A stretch of DNA of 64,000 nt from Pogostemon cablin (Eukaryota > Streptophyta > Magnoliopsida > Lamiales > Lamiaceae), in assembly GCA_023678885.1 (NCBI GenBank), contig CM042966.1, positions 24,628,028 through 24,692,027 of the forward strand. The letters are read 5' to 3'. The position numbers were made by a program, and so were the translations under genes. How positions within the stretch are numbered: the stretch's first letter is position 1; each line of letters begins with the position of its first letter. The notes under the pieces are model-generated. The model made no database searches and had not been told where the DNA came from. It was given only the letters and a program-made list of their open reading frames with translations. Below, piece after piece: positions 45,403 through 59,200 of this stretch.

Positions 45403-48400
45403 ATGGCAACTCCCGCGGGAGGTAGGCCAAGGAATTTCCCCCCTAATTATAATCCAAACACTCTTGCTAATAATATGCAAAACCTACAAATTAATCAACC
45501 TAATCAACAGCAATCAAGCAATGTTGGTGGTAGTGCCCCTAGACCTCCCAATGCTACACCCTTTGGCCAACAAGCCCCTCATTTTACTGGTAGTCGACCA
45601 GGCCCACCCCCACCTGGTGTTTTTCCTAGGGTTCCTGTCCCTCCTAATGCTCAAGCTCATCCTATATTGCCCCCAAATATGTTTCCTGCTAGACCCACGG
45701 GCCCACCCCCTGGGACGCAGCCTCCTCCCTTTGCATCAAGACCACCACCACCTGGGGCAATACCATCATCGATTGGTGGGCCTGTTGCTCCCTCGCTCCC
45801 TGTATCGGGGCCTCGTCCAGGACTTTTTGCGTCTTCCTCTCAGCCATCAGGGCCTAATGCTCCAACACACATGAGCGCCCCTGGCAAACTTAGTAATGGA
45901 CCACCTACATTTGCCCCAAGTATGGTACAAAGTGGGCCACAATTCCCTTCTAGTATAGGTGGTATGCCAAGGCCATCAGTTGGGCCTCTACAGTCACCAG
46001 CTTTTTCCAGGCCATCTCCTCAGCCACCACAGATGCGCCCTAGCTTTGGTAGTCCACCTACTGGAGTACCATCTGCCACTGGACAGCCAGCACCACCATT
46101 TTCAAGCCTGCTACAGAACATGCCGCCTCCACTGGGTTCATCACCATTTTCAGCACCAAATATGGGCGCACCTCCATCTTCGAGTTCTCCTTACGGAATG
46201 CAGACTTGGCCAGCGCAGCCTCACCAGGTTAATCAATTCATTGCTTTTTTATTGTACTATGCTTCTTTTGAAGATTTATTGTTTCTGAATCTTATAGATT
46301 AGTATTTATTTTTAATATTGTTTAATGCTTAATGCCTTAAGACTGATATAAAAGTTATGTGGACTCTGGAGTGAATCATGGAAGAAAGAATATGTACCAC
46401 TAGAATGTAGTTTACTCTAGCTACTGGAATTCGGTCTTCTGATGTAAAGGATACCTAGCATCTTGTTGATAATTTTGTTAACATGCTCTGAAAGTCAGAC
46501 TAAACATTTATTGTGTAATTTACTGAACATTCATAACTTGTTCATAATTTTGCTGTGCAAAATTCTTAGTTAATGTCTTATTAGATTTGTGGTCTAAAAT
46601 AAACTATTCTAGTTTGATACATTAAATGCGGTGAGAAAGATGATATCAATCAAAGTATGCCTTTTTAATTCCAAAACATAGGACACTAAGTTGTAATGCT
46701 GATCTTTTTTTGTACATTAAAGGTTAAAGTATTTTGGTCATTTCCTTTATATTTGGATGCAAGATTGCAATCATAGTTATGATGTCTTCAGTTTGAGAAT
46801 TGTGTTCACGTTTGCTTATGTCTCCAAGGAACTTCATGAATTATGAGTGTGTAATTTGCATCTGGGATTAATCCCACTATCAATAGATGAGGGGCAGACA
46901 AAATTGTCACATTTTATTGGAAACACGTGACCTTTGTGTTATGGGCTTTTGTTCTATCAAAAATTCTTCAACTAGAGTCTTCGCCCTTAATTCTAGATCA
47001 AGGCTTTGCATCTTTGCTTCCAGCTTGTCAATTTTTAAGTTTCAAATCTGTTATTGCAGTTTAAATGCCTTTGACTAACTTCAATGGTTCCACTGATATA
47101 GGATTGTATTATATAAGCAATTTTAGTTTTGCAAAGTTATTGCTTTTATCAATGAATGGTAACATTTAAGCGTTACCGTACTGTTTGTTTAAGCAAGAAA
47201 TACCATTTTTATGTGGTGTGTTTTTAATTTGAAATGATTTTTCAGGTTCTTGCTGGACCTACCTTAGTTGCTTTTAATACTTCTAGGTATAAAATCTGAG
47301 TAATGTTCTGCAGTAGTGCAATTCGATTTTTAAGATGACTTTGCTATAATGTCTTCAACTATAAGTGGGAGAATAAAGCTAAACAAACCAACATAATATC
47401 TCTTTTCAATGACCTCAGGGATAGCAGACCATTCTTATCTTATTGGGTATATTATTCAATTTTCGGAAAAAGAAAAACTAAGTATCTTTAGATTTTTCGA
47501 CTCTACGCCCTTCTTCATTTCTATGCTGATTACCCTGCTTTGCACATTATGCGAGAATGAATAAGGTCATTATGTTTGCATTTTTTTGCGAAGATTGGCC
47601 TGCTCCTATTTTCACATAAGATTAAGACTAACACATTCTTTATTCAAATAGTAATATTTACCACATTTCTTCCTATTTTACACCTTACTTTTTAGTTTTT
47701 AATGTATTTGCACATTCAGTTAATGTGTTAAATGAGGAAATATGCCCTGTATTGTGGAACTACAAGAAAACAAAACTATCTTAGTGGAATGTAGGTTGTC
47801 AGAGGACTTCACATCTAAATAGTCATTAGGCAGGAGGGTGTGGATAAATGTTGAGTCACTTGAGCATTGCTAATAGCCTAATGCTGCAACTGAATAAAAT
47901 ATTATAGTTTTGTGAATTTTACTACATGAGCACATACTTCTTTTTACAAGCTAAATAAATATAGTGCTGATGTGTAGGTAGGTCCACCTCCTATTCCCGG
48001 TCCTATGCAGCAATCACCGCGAATGTTTGGATTGCCACCAGGTGGACCACCACTTCCTAATCAATCCATGGCTTTGAGCCAAACAGGGCAATCCAAAATT
48101 GATCCCAACCAGATTCCCCGCCTTACACCAAGTTCTGATGTAATCTTGCATGAAACCCGCCGGGGCAATCAGGCAAACCCTCCTCCGGTAATTAGCAGTA
48201 TTTGGCTCTGTGTAATTTTACTTTATCTTGGTTTTATGTGTTGAAGTCTTTTATCTCTTGCATTTGACTTGTACCACAGTACAAATTGATTATTCCCATC
48301 CCAGTCGTCGACTCAGTTAAATGTTTTCTCATGACATCAACTGTTTAGTGATTCTTTTATTCCTCTTTTTACTTATTTTTTCTTTCTTTTCTTTGCTAAG

Positions 48401-51400
48401 CCTGCAACAAGTGATTATATAGTCAAAGACACAGGAAATAGCAGTCCACGTTACATGAGGTGTACTATCAATCAGGTTAAGTATTTAATTGCACCATTAA
48501 TTAAATCTCTTTCAAGCAAATAATCCCCCCTGCTATTCAAATTTTTAATATCAAAGCCATGTAGTTATGGTTTTGACCATAATGTTATAATTGCAAATAA
48601 CAATGATTTCTTTTTGTTTGGTTAGATTCCTTGTACTGTAGACCTCCTATCTACATCTGCAATGCAGTTGGCTTTGTTGGTCCAGCCTTTAGCTCTTCCA
48701 CATCCATCTGAGGAGCCCATCCATGTAATATGAAATATTCTATTTTCTTGTTCTTACTTTGTTATTAAGATAGCATAACTGTGGAAACTATATTCTATGG
48801 ATTGTTAGTGTTCTTGAGTATTAGCTCACAGTTTACCTGAAAAAGTTGTTGCACGCAATGTATCTGTTCTCACTATGTTTTTGTTTATCTGCATTGTTTA
48901 TTTGACATACAACTAATTGTCTATGATAGTGTCCATATTAATCTTGCTATTCTTTGTGTTGAACTCTGTTACGATAACTTTGTGTTGAACTATGCTATTA
49001 AACTTGTTATTTCTACTAGGTTGTTGATTTTGGGGAAAGTGGCCCAGTTCGATGTTCTCGTTGCAAAGGGTATATCAATCCTTTTGTAAAATTTATTGAT
49101 CAAGGAAGACGTTTCATTTGTAACTTGTGTGGTAAGATTACTTTCTCATTTAATTTTTTCTCTAATAACTAGTGAGAGATCATTCTAATGCATGTTTGAT
49201 CTTGTTTCTTTTCCAAAGCTAGAAATATACGAAAAAAAATAAATCTGTATACAAAAGCTGACAATATAGAGCTGTTCAAAGTCTTATCTTGTATCTCCGT
49301 GATCTATAATTGCTGTAACCTTTATTATGCATGGGTACTGTGATTTATTAGAAGTTGATGTAGGTAGTTGGTCTCTATATTCAGTAATTTCTTAATTTTT
49401 AGCTTCTGGTAGAATCTACAATTCAATTCATTAAAGTATTAGTGAATTTCTTTTTCTCTTCCGCTTTTATTCGCCCTCCTTTTTCTTTGCAGGATTTACG
49501 GATGAAACTCCACATGACTATCACTGCAACTTGGGTCCAGATGGCCGGCGCAGAGATGCTGATGAAAGGCCGGAGCTATGCCGAGGAACAGTTGAATTTG
49601 TTGCTTCAAAGGAATACATGGTTAGTACTATTTTGTTACTAGATGAATTAGGCTTGAAATGAATTTTTACAGGAATTCTTAAATATAGTAAAACTATACA
49701 TTATTAGGCTAGACTCTAGAGAGAACTTTGACTTTTCCTTACACCTAGCATGTATCTTCTAAAATATAAAAATATTTACTAACTTACGGATAATACTCCT
49801 TGAATTAAATTACATGTACATTGGTGTATTGTTGGATTGGAGGAAATTATACTTCTATTTTTTTTCTTTTCCTTGTCACACAGTATTGCCCATATGGTAT
49901 TTCAGGTGCGTGATCCGATGCCTGCCGTATTTTTCTTCCTGATTGATGTGTCCATGAATGCCATACAAACTGGTGCAACTGCAGCGGCTTGTAGTGCAAT
50001 CAATCAAGTTATAGTTGATCTTCCTGTAAGTTCATGATTAGAGTCTTCATGCAAGTAACTTTTGTTTCAAGGACTTTCTACTGTGTTAGTGGTTTCCGAT
50101 GGATATAATTCCTGTCTAATATCTTAGTTAAAAAGTTAACTTGGATATTTGTGTATTTATATTAAAAATGTTAGTAGCTAAATTTGGGGAAAGTAAAATT
50201 TAACTTTTGAGTTGTAGTTAATGTGCTTTATTGCCAACATGTTCTCATTCGAGCTTTTGGAAGAGGCTCCTGTCTTGTAACTCAGTAAGTTACTAAGTGA
50301 TGTAATATAATTCTGTATAATCTCGATTTGTAAGAGCTTTTAAACTACAAAAAACTCTTGTACGACTTTTTTGTTCTTACTGTTGACTTTGGTAGTAGCT
50401 TGCATGTTGGGCTATTTTTTATTTTGTCATAATGACCACCACAGGTTTCTTTGTTTGTTGACTTATCAGGGAGAGATTAACATGGATTTATAATCATTTT
50501 CTTGCAGAAGGGTCCTAGGACAATGGTGGGGATTGCTACATTTGATTCCACTATCCACTTTTACAACCTGAAACGGGCATTACAGCAGGTTAGTGGTAAT
50601 TATAGATAATTTTGGTCATTGATTGAATATATTATCGTTTCTTCAGAACTTCATTTGGTTGCATACCTTGGTAAAACTGTTATTGTGTTTTGTTATTTCA
50701 TATTAACATTGTTCTTCGATGTATGCTGTCTAGAATACGGTTGATGTGTTAATTACCCTACTAATCCAAGCAAAACAATTGCTTTGGTCAATGGTTACTG
50801 ATCTGGGTGCTAAACTTTAATTTTTTATTTTTTTTTCATTTCAGCCGCTGATGCTCATAGTTCCTGATGTACATGATGTTTATACTCCACTTGAAAGTGA
50901 TGTTATTGTTCAACTTTCTGAGGTTGGTATTGTTCTCCTTCAAAAAATATAGATTCAATTTCTATTTTACTTTCAGTTTTATGTAATTTCTCTTTTCTCA
51001 AAAATCATTTTTTCCCTATTTTGGTTTGTATAACTTCTTGAATATAGGGTGTGTTTGTTTGTGAATCATGTAGGTTTTGAAAGGATTTTGAAAACCAAAT
51101 GAATAGTAATAATCTTTGTTTGTTTTGAGTTTTTTATAGTGTAGGATTTAACTTTATATCAAATCAATGTGTTAAATGTGGGTAGTGATATGTGTAAGAA
51201 TGTATAAATTTATATGAGAGGATAGAGAAAGAGAAAGAAATAGTATTAATTGAGGAGAGAGAGTGTATAGAAGGTGGGTGGATTGAGGATTTCATAGGGA
51301 TTGTAGGTGAGTGTAAGGGTGGTTTCAAAACATTGGTTTTAAAATTCAGCTAAAATAGGTGTTGGATTTCAAGACCTAACACCGGTTTTAAAAATCAGAA

Positions 51401-51609
51401 GCTAACATGCCTTGGTGACTGGAGTGGTGTTGGTTAGAATCAGAATGGTGGTGTTGCTTTCTCATTTATTTAATTCTTTCGAAATGATTGCAGTGCCGCG
51501 AGCATTTGGAAATGTTGCTTGAAAGCATTCCTATGATGTTTCAGAGTAATAGAATTGCTGATTCAGCTTTTGGTGCTGCAGTAAAGGTACGTGCATGTAT
51601 TACTGTGTG

Positions 51610-51640
<31 letters not shown>

Positions 51641-53789
51641 TTAAATAAAATATCTTGTTATATATTTACAGCATATAGTAATATTTTAGTCCTTTGGTTG
51701 TTAAATATAATTCACTGGTGGAGGGGAAGTATTCAGCACATCATATTAAATAGTTGATAATGACATCTGCAAGTGCTATGAGAGCTTATAATCTTCTTTT
51801 ATTGGAAGGTTTGTAACTTATACTTTAGCCCTAAGTTCTACCAAGAGAATTCATGGTAGTTGAGGATAAGAGGGGAGAGATTTGTTATGGTAAACCTCCA
51901 AAGGAAGTCAATCAGAATAGGAATAGCTGCATCATATTATGCATGGTTCTCGCTAAGCTGACTAACAATGTTTTTGTGCTGAATTAATCTTAGATTGGTA
52001 ACTTTTCTCTTTAATGATGTTATATGCTCATAATTTAGTTACAATATATATTTAATTACATTGCTTGAGTAATGTCTCCATTGATGTTGGGCAGAACTAA
52101 TGATATTCATTTCTAGTTATTTTTCTCTTTCTTCAGGCTGCTTTCCTGGCAATGAAAAGCACTGGTGGCAAACTTCTTGTTTTCCCGTCGGGTAAGCTGT
52201 CATTGTCAATTATAACTATGTTGGTTGTGATGCGCACCTAAATTTCATCATGTCAGAAGACTGAATGTGTCTACTATTATTCTGTGAATTTATGACATTA
52301 CAGTCTTGCCGTCAATTGGCATTGGTTCCCTATCTGCTAGAGAAGCTGAAGGTAGAGGCAACAGCTCAGCAGGAGAAAAGGTGTGAATGCTGCATATATG
52401 ATTATTACACTTCCTTGTGCCTATGTATCACATATTAATGTAAATATTTATTGATTTTCTTCTGACTTCATAATCGTTTGCCTTATTATATGGTATGCAA
52501 GAAATTGGAGCTGCATGGTAGGCATTATAATGTGATAATCTGAGAAATTTATTGACCTCTTTCTTGTCATCTTTCATCTGTCGTATATATTCTTATCTTC
52601 GAGTTCCTAGAGTAATATTTGGTGTTGTATTTGGGTAGTTAAATGTCAAATTGTCAATTAATTCTGGTTCTACCAAATTTATATTAAATGGTGAGTTCCA
52701 TTCTCATTTAAGTGCATGCCGTTTATCATGTATGGAATTTGTGTACTTCTAGGGATTCAATCAAATATTCTTTGAGTTAATTCACTGAATAAATTGGTGA
52801 TCCATTATATTTATTAATTCATTGAATAAATTGACGATCCATCAACTTGTTCTTTGTACTCTCAAACCTCGATGGTGTTGTTGACCCCTGTACTTTCTAT
52901 TGAATTTTAGAAACTTGTATTTTGTTTTTACATCTTTATCTTTATTTTGGGATTCTGTTCACATGTTATTGAAAATTTGGAATACAATATTTGCTGTTCG
53001 GTACCATGTAAGTTCTATTAATTGCATTTATACTGAACTTCAGGAGGCTCACAAATTACTACAACCTGCTGACAAGACTCTGAAGACAATGGCCATTGAA
53101 TTTGCAGAATACCAGGTGATATTAAAATGTTTTAGTCTTGATAAACATTGTTATACATATTCTTGTCAAGTTTTAGTTACAGATTTGGGGCCAATTTACC
53201 ATTATAATGTCGTTTCTTGTTTCTAAATGCTTCCAGGTCTGTGTTGACTTATTCATTACAACACAAACATATGTAGATATAGCTTCTCTCTCCGTCATTC
53301 CGAGAACTACTGGCGGCCAGGTAATTGAATGGAAGCTCTTGGTGATATAGTACTGTGAGTGAACATTTATATTTGGCAACAATATTGTCTGTAAATGTTT
53401 GTTATCATGATATCTTCTTTGTGTAGGATGTCACTGGTCACTTTTGAAATCTGAATTGTGATTTAACTCTGCAGGTGTACTATTATTATCCTTTCTCTGC
53501 TGTTTCTGATCCTGCTAAGCTTTACAATGATCTCCGATGGAATGTCACAAGGCCCCAAGGATTTGAGGCTGTGATGCGTGTTAGATGCAGCCAGGTGAGC
53601 TTCTGTGGGTTCTTATCCTGTAATATATGAAAATATCACCATTTCTCTGGAGAACTGCTTCTTGTAACACTAAAATCTCTCTCTCTCCCCATTTTTTATT
53701 TTTTATTTCCTGAATAGGGTATTCAAGTTCAAGAATATTGTGGAAATTTCTGTAGGCGTATACCAACTGATGTTGATCTACCTGCGGTA

Positions 53790-53853
<64 letters not shown>

Positions 53854-56800
53854 GCAGACGCCTTATTCCTACGGACATACCTGCACATGCACTCGAACAT
53901 CTGAACCATTTATCTTGCTTTTGACTTGTGATGTTAGTCATACTCACGATTATCAATGTCTTGATCATCTGTCCAACAGATCACTGGATTAATAAATTAC
54001 TGTATCTAACTCTCAATTAATTATTTAAGTTTCAACAGTTAGTCTTTTCAGTTGTATAAACTATAACATTAATCATAATTCCCAATTCCTTGCGAGCATA
54101 CGTGGGCAATAAATAAAATAAAGGGATCGACTCCCCAATCTGTTGTTTGGCTATGTCTTCAAATTTTAAAATCTAAATGCAGAAATACTTGTATTATTTC
54201 TTCAAATTATTTACAGAAAAACACTGACATTATTTTTTATTGTCTTCAAAATTCATTCTTATATTGTTTTCTATATTAAAAAAAAAATCTTTTTATTACT
54301 GATTTGTCTAATTAAACTTTCACTTTCCCCAGATTGATTGTGACAAAACAATTATGGTGTCCTTAAAGCACGACGACAAATTGCAGGAAGGCACCGAGTG
54401 TTCTTTTCAGGTGCTACTTCTTGTCTTTGCAACAATGTCTTCTTCTTGGGTTCTTTATCTTTTGCTGTGTTGTATGGAAATGTTTATTTTATTTACTGGG
54501 AAAGCAAGATTTTGAAGCAATGTTCTTTTCCATGTGTTTGTTACCAACAAGTTTAATATTTTGTATGATTATGTTGTTTAGTGTGCCCTTCTTTACACCA
54601 CTGTATATGGACAAAGAAGAATTCGAGTTTCCACCTTGTCTCTGCCTTCCACTAACATGCTGAGTAATCTGTTCCGTTCTGCTGACCTGGACACTCAGTT
54701 TGCTTGTATTCTAAAGCAAGGTACATTGCTGATATGATTTTTCTTTGACACTGTTCCAACACTTGCTGCTCTATTTTCTTAGCTTCATTCATTATGATCT
54801 CTGAAAGTTTGATTATCTAGCCCTCATCTCTGACACTGACTCTGCTGCTCCTAATTTTACTTGTCAGCTGCTAGTGAAATTCCTTCAGCCCCGCTGGCAC
54901 AAGTCAGGGATCAAGCTACTAATGTTTGCATCAACATTTTATACTCATACCGGAAATTCTGTGCTACAGTATCATCTTCTGGACAACTTATTTTGCCCGA
55001 GGCACTTAAATTGTTGCCTCTATATACACTTGGTACGCTGTGAGTGCCCTTTTAACCATATATGTCAGAGATTTTTCTTGCTGTACTTGTTATCACTGGA
55101 GCTCTTCCAAATGCATGAACATCTATATTCATATGGTTATGTATTACACTCGTGATTAAGAGTTATGTTTTGTGGCTAAAGTAGCTGCCCATGCAATCAC
55201 CTGAGAGAACCAATATACTTCTAAGTGATATAGTATTATTTGACTTAATTTATGCTCATTTAAAACCCTCTCCAACCCATGATAGTCTTCCATTTTACTG
55301 GAGGAGTTGTAGATTATAGTTGAATGCTTAAAGCTATTGGTTTAAGCAGTGAATCCTTTTGGAGTTGCATCATATCACTACATTGAACAGGAGGGTACTC
55401 TTGGATTACATGATCTATTTTAAGAATTGAAGCCTTGTTTTAGAAACTGAAGAATTAATGGTGTAAACTGGAGTAGTATTTTTTATTGAGATGCTTAAAG
55501 GTTTCAAATGTGAAATGTAGATAATGGTCTTCATGCTTGTGGTTAGCAAAGTAAATGTAGGCCTATTAAATGTCAGGTCAAAGCATTGATAGTTCTTTGA
55601 GTTTTTACTACAATATGGTACCGTTATTTAATAAATTGAATAAAATAAAAATTCTATTGCATGGTTTCTAAAGATTAAAGTCACTAAGCTTGTTGTAAGT
55701 GCCTGGGTTTTTTATATGTTCTCTTGTACTGATCCTTTAAATTATTTTCTTGTGTTTTGTCATGCTTTGTTTTACCAATTTATTTCTGTCATTGTCAGCT
55801 TTACTCAAAAGCACCGGTTTACGATCTGATGGAAGAATTGATGATAGGTCCTTCTGGATCAATTATGTCTCACCTTTACCAACTCCTCTGGTGATCCCAT
55901 TGGTGTACCCTAGAATGATTGCTATTCATGATCTTGAGGAGAAGGTACGATTTTTTTTTTTGGGAATATGATAATGTCATAGACTCATATGGATTAGAAA
56001 TGTTTCCATCTTTACCAACTCCTTTGGTGATCCAATTGGTGTACACTGGAATTAAGATTGATTGCTATTCATGATCTTGATAAGGTGTGACACACACACA
56101 CACATATATATTCTTTTTTCGGATATTTATAATGTCATAGGTTTTAATATATTTTCGGTTTCCTGAATTCTTAGGAGTCTGATGATTCCATCATCCCCAC
56201 TTCCATTCCACTTTCCAGCGAGCACATTACTGGTGAAGGAATATATCTTCTTGAGAATGGAGTAGATTGTTTGATTTATGTTGGGGACTCTGTCAAGCCA
56301 AATATTTTGCAACAGTTCTTTGGCATTTCATCAACTGAAGAAATTTCTAACCAGGTATTTGACTAATACTGACATGCATTAACATGTGTGAAGAGCATCT
56401 ACTTGTTGGTGTTCTGAATCTGATGCTTTAATAACATGATAGCTGTTCTCATTTCTCTCATTTTTGTTTTCATTTGTGTCCAAGAAAAAGAATAAATAAT
56501 TAAATAAATAAATAAGTAATTCCAGAAAGGTTTTAAGTGTTCAAAACAGTATTCAACAATTTATTGTTTACAATTTATACATGTACACATTTTAAAAGTA
56601 TTCCAATTTTGCCTTGCATCAGTTTATCCTGCAGCAATATGACAACGCTCTATCAAAAAAACTGAATGACGTTATGAATGAAATAAGGGGCCAGAGATGT
56701 TCTTACCTATGGTATGGATAAACTTTTCATTATTGTTTGGGTGTGTTAATATAAGATTTTGTTCTACAATAATTTTCTCACTCTTGTTCCATGTTCTCCT

Positions 56801-57518
56801 TTTGTCTTATTCTGCAGCTTGAGATTGTGCAGAAAGGGAGATGCATCAGGTGAGTGCAGGGCAAATTATTTTCCATAAGCTGATTTTTTTATTTTTTATT
56901 TTTTTTTCTCTGGGCATCACCTCTTCTAACTCATCATGTACCAATCTAATGACTTGAATTAACAGAGAAATTTGATGTGGTAAACATCCTAGTTTATAAT
57001 GAACATGACAAGTGACAAGTATAGATATTCCTTGGAAGATAATCTTGGTTCAGTAGATATCATTGTTACTCAAAATCCGCTACCCCTCTATATACTCTTA
57101 ATACTCTTAATCTACTTATATGATGAAGATTTTTCGAAAATTGATTCAGGGCTCTAGAATTATATAATTAGATTATCTTGTCAATCCTCTCGACTATCTT
57201 ATCTCCTCTTTACTTTTATCTTGGAAAAGATATTGATATGGATGGTTTTGCTGTTAATAATTGATGCTAGTAGCAGAATTGATTCATTGTTTATATGTTA
57301 AAATTCTTATCTTAGGTATTTGTGAGTTGTATTGTTGTTTTAGTCACTTTCTTCTCATTCTTGTTCTCCTTTTCTTTTAAAGATTATAGATACATTTTTC
57401 GTTCTCTGCAGGGAGTTTGTTTCACTCATACCTGATTGAAGACAAGATGGCAACTGGGTTCTCATACGTCGAGTACTTGATTCATATCCATCGGCAGATT
57501 CAAAGTAAAATGGCTTGA
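45403..57518 (+). CDS. SEC24: COPII coat protein SEC24 (CEF/At4g32640-like)
   Basis: COPII inner-coat subunit that pairs with SEC23 and selects cargo at ER exit sites. Coding exons: 45403-46227, 47978-48187, 48401-48475, 48626-48724, 49020-49131, 49493-49620, 49906-50025, 50508-50588, 50845-50922, 51494-51586, 52137-52191, 52304-52380, 53044-53115, 53237-53320, 53475-53594, 53718-53786, 54333-54410, 54582-54720, 54868-55032, 55799-55944, 56175-56354, 56623-56711, 56818-56849, 57412-57518. All borders are GT-AG and the frame is continuous: 1077 residues, close to the Arabidopsis paralogues. Residues 1-345 are Pro/Gly/Gln/Ser-rich and disordered. The zinc finger has Cys415, Cys418, Cys437 and Cys440. 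The trunk domain follows (PAVFFFLIDVS; IATFDSTIHFYNL), then the beta-sandwich, the helical region (VCINILYSYRKFCATVSSSG) and a gelsolin-like end. Sequence is closer to the SEC24B/C (CEF) group than to SEC24A. No damage seen. Confidence 0.97.
46228..47977 (+). other. SEC24 intron 1 (within the coding region), 1.75 kb
   Basis: The longest SEC24 coding intron. It contains no other gene or RNA that I can recognise, and its short frames have no known motif. Confidence 0.7.
51045..51430. mobile_element. Possible MITE in a SEC24 intron
   Basis: It starts tatagggtgtgtttgtttg, a wording common at ends of plant hAT/Harbinger MITEs and related to the edge at 28,800. The G/A-rich middle (gagaggatagagaaagaga) is unlike the rest of the intron. 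No clear right terminus was found. Confidence 0.35.
51608..51641. repeat. TTA microsatellite in a SEC24 intron
   Basis: A run of about 11 (TTA) units starts 21 bp after the donor of exon 10. Confidence 0.9.
53799..53850. repeat. CA microsatellite in a SEC24 intron
   Basis: A (CT)n stretch runs into a long (CA)n run starting just after the donor of exon 16. The minus-strand frame with Cys-Val repeats is an artefact. Confidence 0.95.
56006..56087 (+). repeat. Degenerate copy of the end of SEC24 exon 20 in the next intron
   Basis: ctttaccaactcctttggtg, then atccaattggtgtac, then attgctattcatgatcttga repeats exon 20 positions 55,872-55,940 with several substitutions and a small insertion. It lies 62 bp downstream of that exon's donor. 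The copy keeps ttgataaggtgtg at the donor position but its frame is disturbed, so it is a relic of a tandem partial exon duplication. Confidence 0.88.
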
Positions 57519-57890
57519 GCAACTTTGGACAAAAGTTTTGTTTACATGTTTTGTTTACAATGCCTATTTTTGCTCTGTCGATCAAATGTGTTTTATGAGT
57601 TAGTGTGGGTGGAGAGGTTATAAAGTTTTGTGAAGAAAATTTATTATTAAGTTTGTTGGTTCTTTAGCGGTTAAAAGGGGATAGAAATAAGAACACAAAG
57701 GAGTTTCTTTAATCCAGTTTTTGGAAATCTTATTCATCATATTCTGCTGTCTTTGTTCTGAGATGTAGAAACTTGCAGGTTGGATTTACACAGAAATGTT
57801 GTATTATTAGTATTTTTAGATTTAGAGTGTTCTTTTGTTGGTTGCTTTCTGTTATGTTTTACAGAATTTTGAATTGAACTTCCAGTCGGG
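57519..57890 (+). other. SEC24 3' untranslated region (probable)
   Basis: T-rich sequence follows the stop codon. The end of transcription is not determined; no gene lies here. Confidence 0.4.

Positions 57891-57892
<2 letters not shown>

Positions 57893-57923
<31 letters not shown>
57893..57923. repeat. CT microsatellite downstream of SEC24
   Basis: A (CT)n run of about 30 bp. The minus-strand frame with Arg-Glu repeats is an artefact of it. Confidence 0.9.
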
Positions 57924-57931
<8 letters not shown>

Positions 57932-58299
57932 CATTGTTCGTCATACTGATACATTGAACTAAATACTCTAAGTAACGGTAATTACAAAATATTTATTTAT
58001 TTCATTAAAGGTAATTAACAAATATTCATTTTTTCTTTTAAAAAAAGGTGGATTCTACACGAAAATATTAATACTTTAATAAAATATATTACACATTAAA
58101 TTAAGAGTCAAGCGACTACTTGTGTATAGGACTATTTGGACTATTTTAATCATTAAATTAAATTTTAATTTGATCTCTATCATTAAATAAAATAAAATAA
58201 TTAAATTTTTTAAAAATAACTACCTGTATTTTTTTATTTTTAACCCATTAATCTTAGTCTTAGGTATATTGTAGAATCATTCTTAATTGACAAAAACTT

Positions 58300-58650
58300 A
58301 TGTGAGCACGGATCACATTCCGTGCGCCTTTAGAAATTTGTGTTAAATTTTGTACCATTTAGTATAAAGATGTGTACCATGGTAAAAATTTGTGTGTGCC
58401 AGGGCGCACGGGAACACATCTCGTGCGCCTTTGAAATTTTGTGTTAAATTGTATATCCTTTAATATAAATATGTATACCATTTTTTTTTTGAAGAAGAAA
58501 AAATATTAATAAAGTGTATACTCTTTAGAACAAAATGATGTACTTTTATTAATTAAAGTGTATATCCTTTAGACCAAAACAATGTACCCTTACCCATAAT
58601 ACTAAATTCCACGGTATATGTTCCCATGCGCCCGAGCGCACATAACCCTC
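58300..58650. repeat. Dispersed repeat with gcgcac motifs
   Basis: attccgtgcgcctttagaaa, then ttgtgttaaatt, then tatcctttagtat recurs as near-duplicates at about 58,317 and 58,424, and an inverted gcgcccgagcgcac lies near 58,628. Related to the arms at 14,660-14,850. Probably a small non-autonomous element. Confidence 0.45.
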
Positions 58651-58733
58651 ACTATTCTTAATTTAAATTATACTTATTGATATATTCAAAGGATATATTC
58701 AAAGGAACATGGAGCATATAAATTTAATGCTAT

Positions 58734-58931
58734 CTCCTCCCATCATAAAGGTATCCATTTGATTATTTTGATCTATCTAATTTTAAATTTTTCATTTTTT
58801 CTTTTTAGTAAAAAGGTACACACATGTTCCACATTCACCACTAATACAACTACCCACTTTATATATAATAATATTCCTCCTTAATTTACGTATAAAAAGC
58901 AAACGAATGCTTTTGCGATGGACGGAGGGAG
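58734..58931. mobile_element. Stowaway-like MITE
   Basis: Left ctcctcccatcataaagg and right gcgatggacggagggag are the inverted ends. The interior has the shared accactaatacaactaccca phrase. About 200 bp. Confidence 0.75.
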
Positions 58932-58977
58932 CAATAATTACACAAATAAATACATTTAATATTTTTGAACATATATA

Positions 58978-59200
58978 CTCCCTCTGTCCCACTCAAAGAG
59001 TCTATTTTTTCATTTTGGGCGTCCCACCCAAAGAGACCCATTTTATTTTTTATAAATATGGGGCTCACACTTCCACTAATACAATAAAAATATGGGGCTA
59101 ACACTTCCACTAATACAACTACCCACTACACATTAAAGAATAATACTCCTTAATCCAAGTGCAAAAAACAAAAACAACTCTTTGGGCAGGACAAAGAGAG
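58978..59200. mobile_element. Stowaway MITE
   Basis: It runs from ctccctctgtcccactcaaa to gggcaggacaaagagag, with TA on each side; about 223 bp. A short internal duplication (atatggggctcacacttcca) is present. Confidence 0.85.

Noticed and set aside
53729..53968. Minus-strand frame with Cys-Val repeats
   Set aside because: It is a translation of a CA microsatellite inside a SEC24 intron.
16440..57518. VPS52 and SEC24 proximity as a functional trafficking gene cluster
   Set aside because: Plant housekeeping genes are not organised this way, 17 kb of transposon-rich DNA separates them, and nothing in the sequence links their control.
57737..57934. Minus-strand frame with Arg-Glu repeats
   Set aside because: It is a translation of a CT microsatellite downstream of SEC24.
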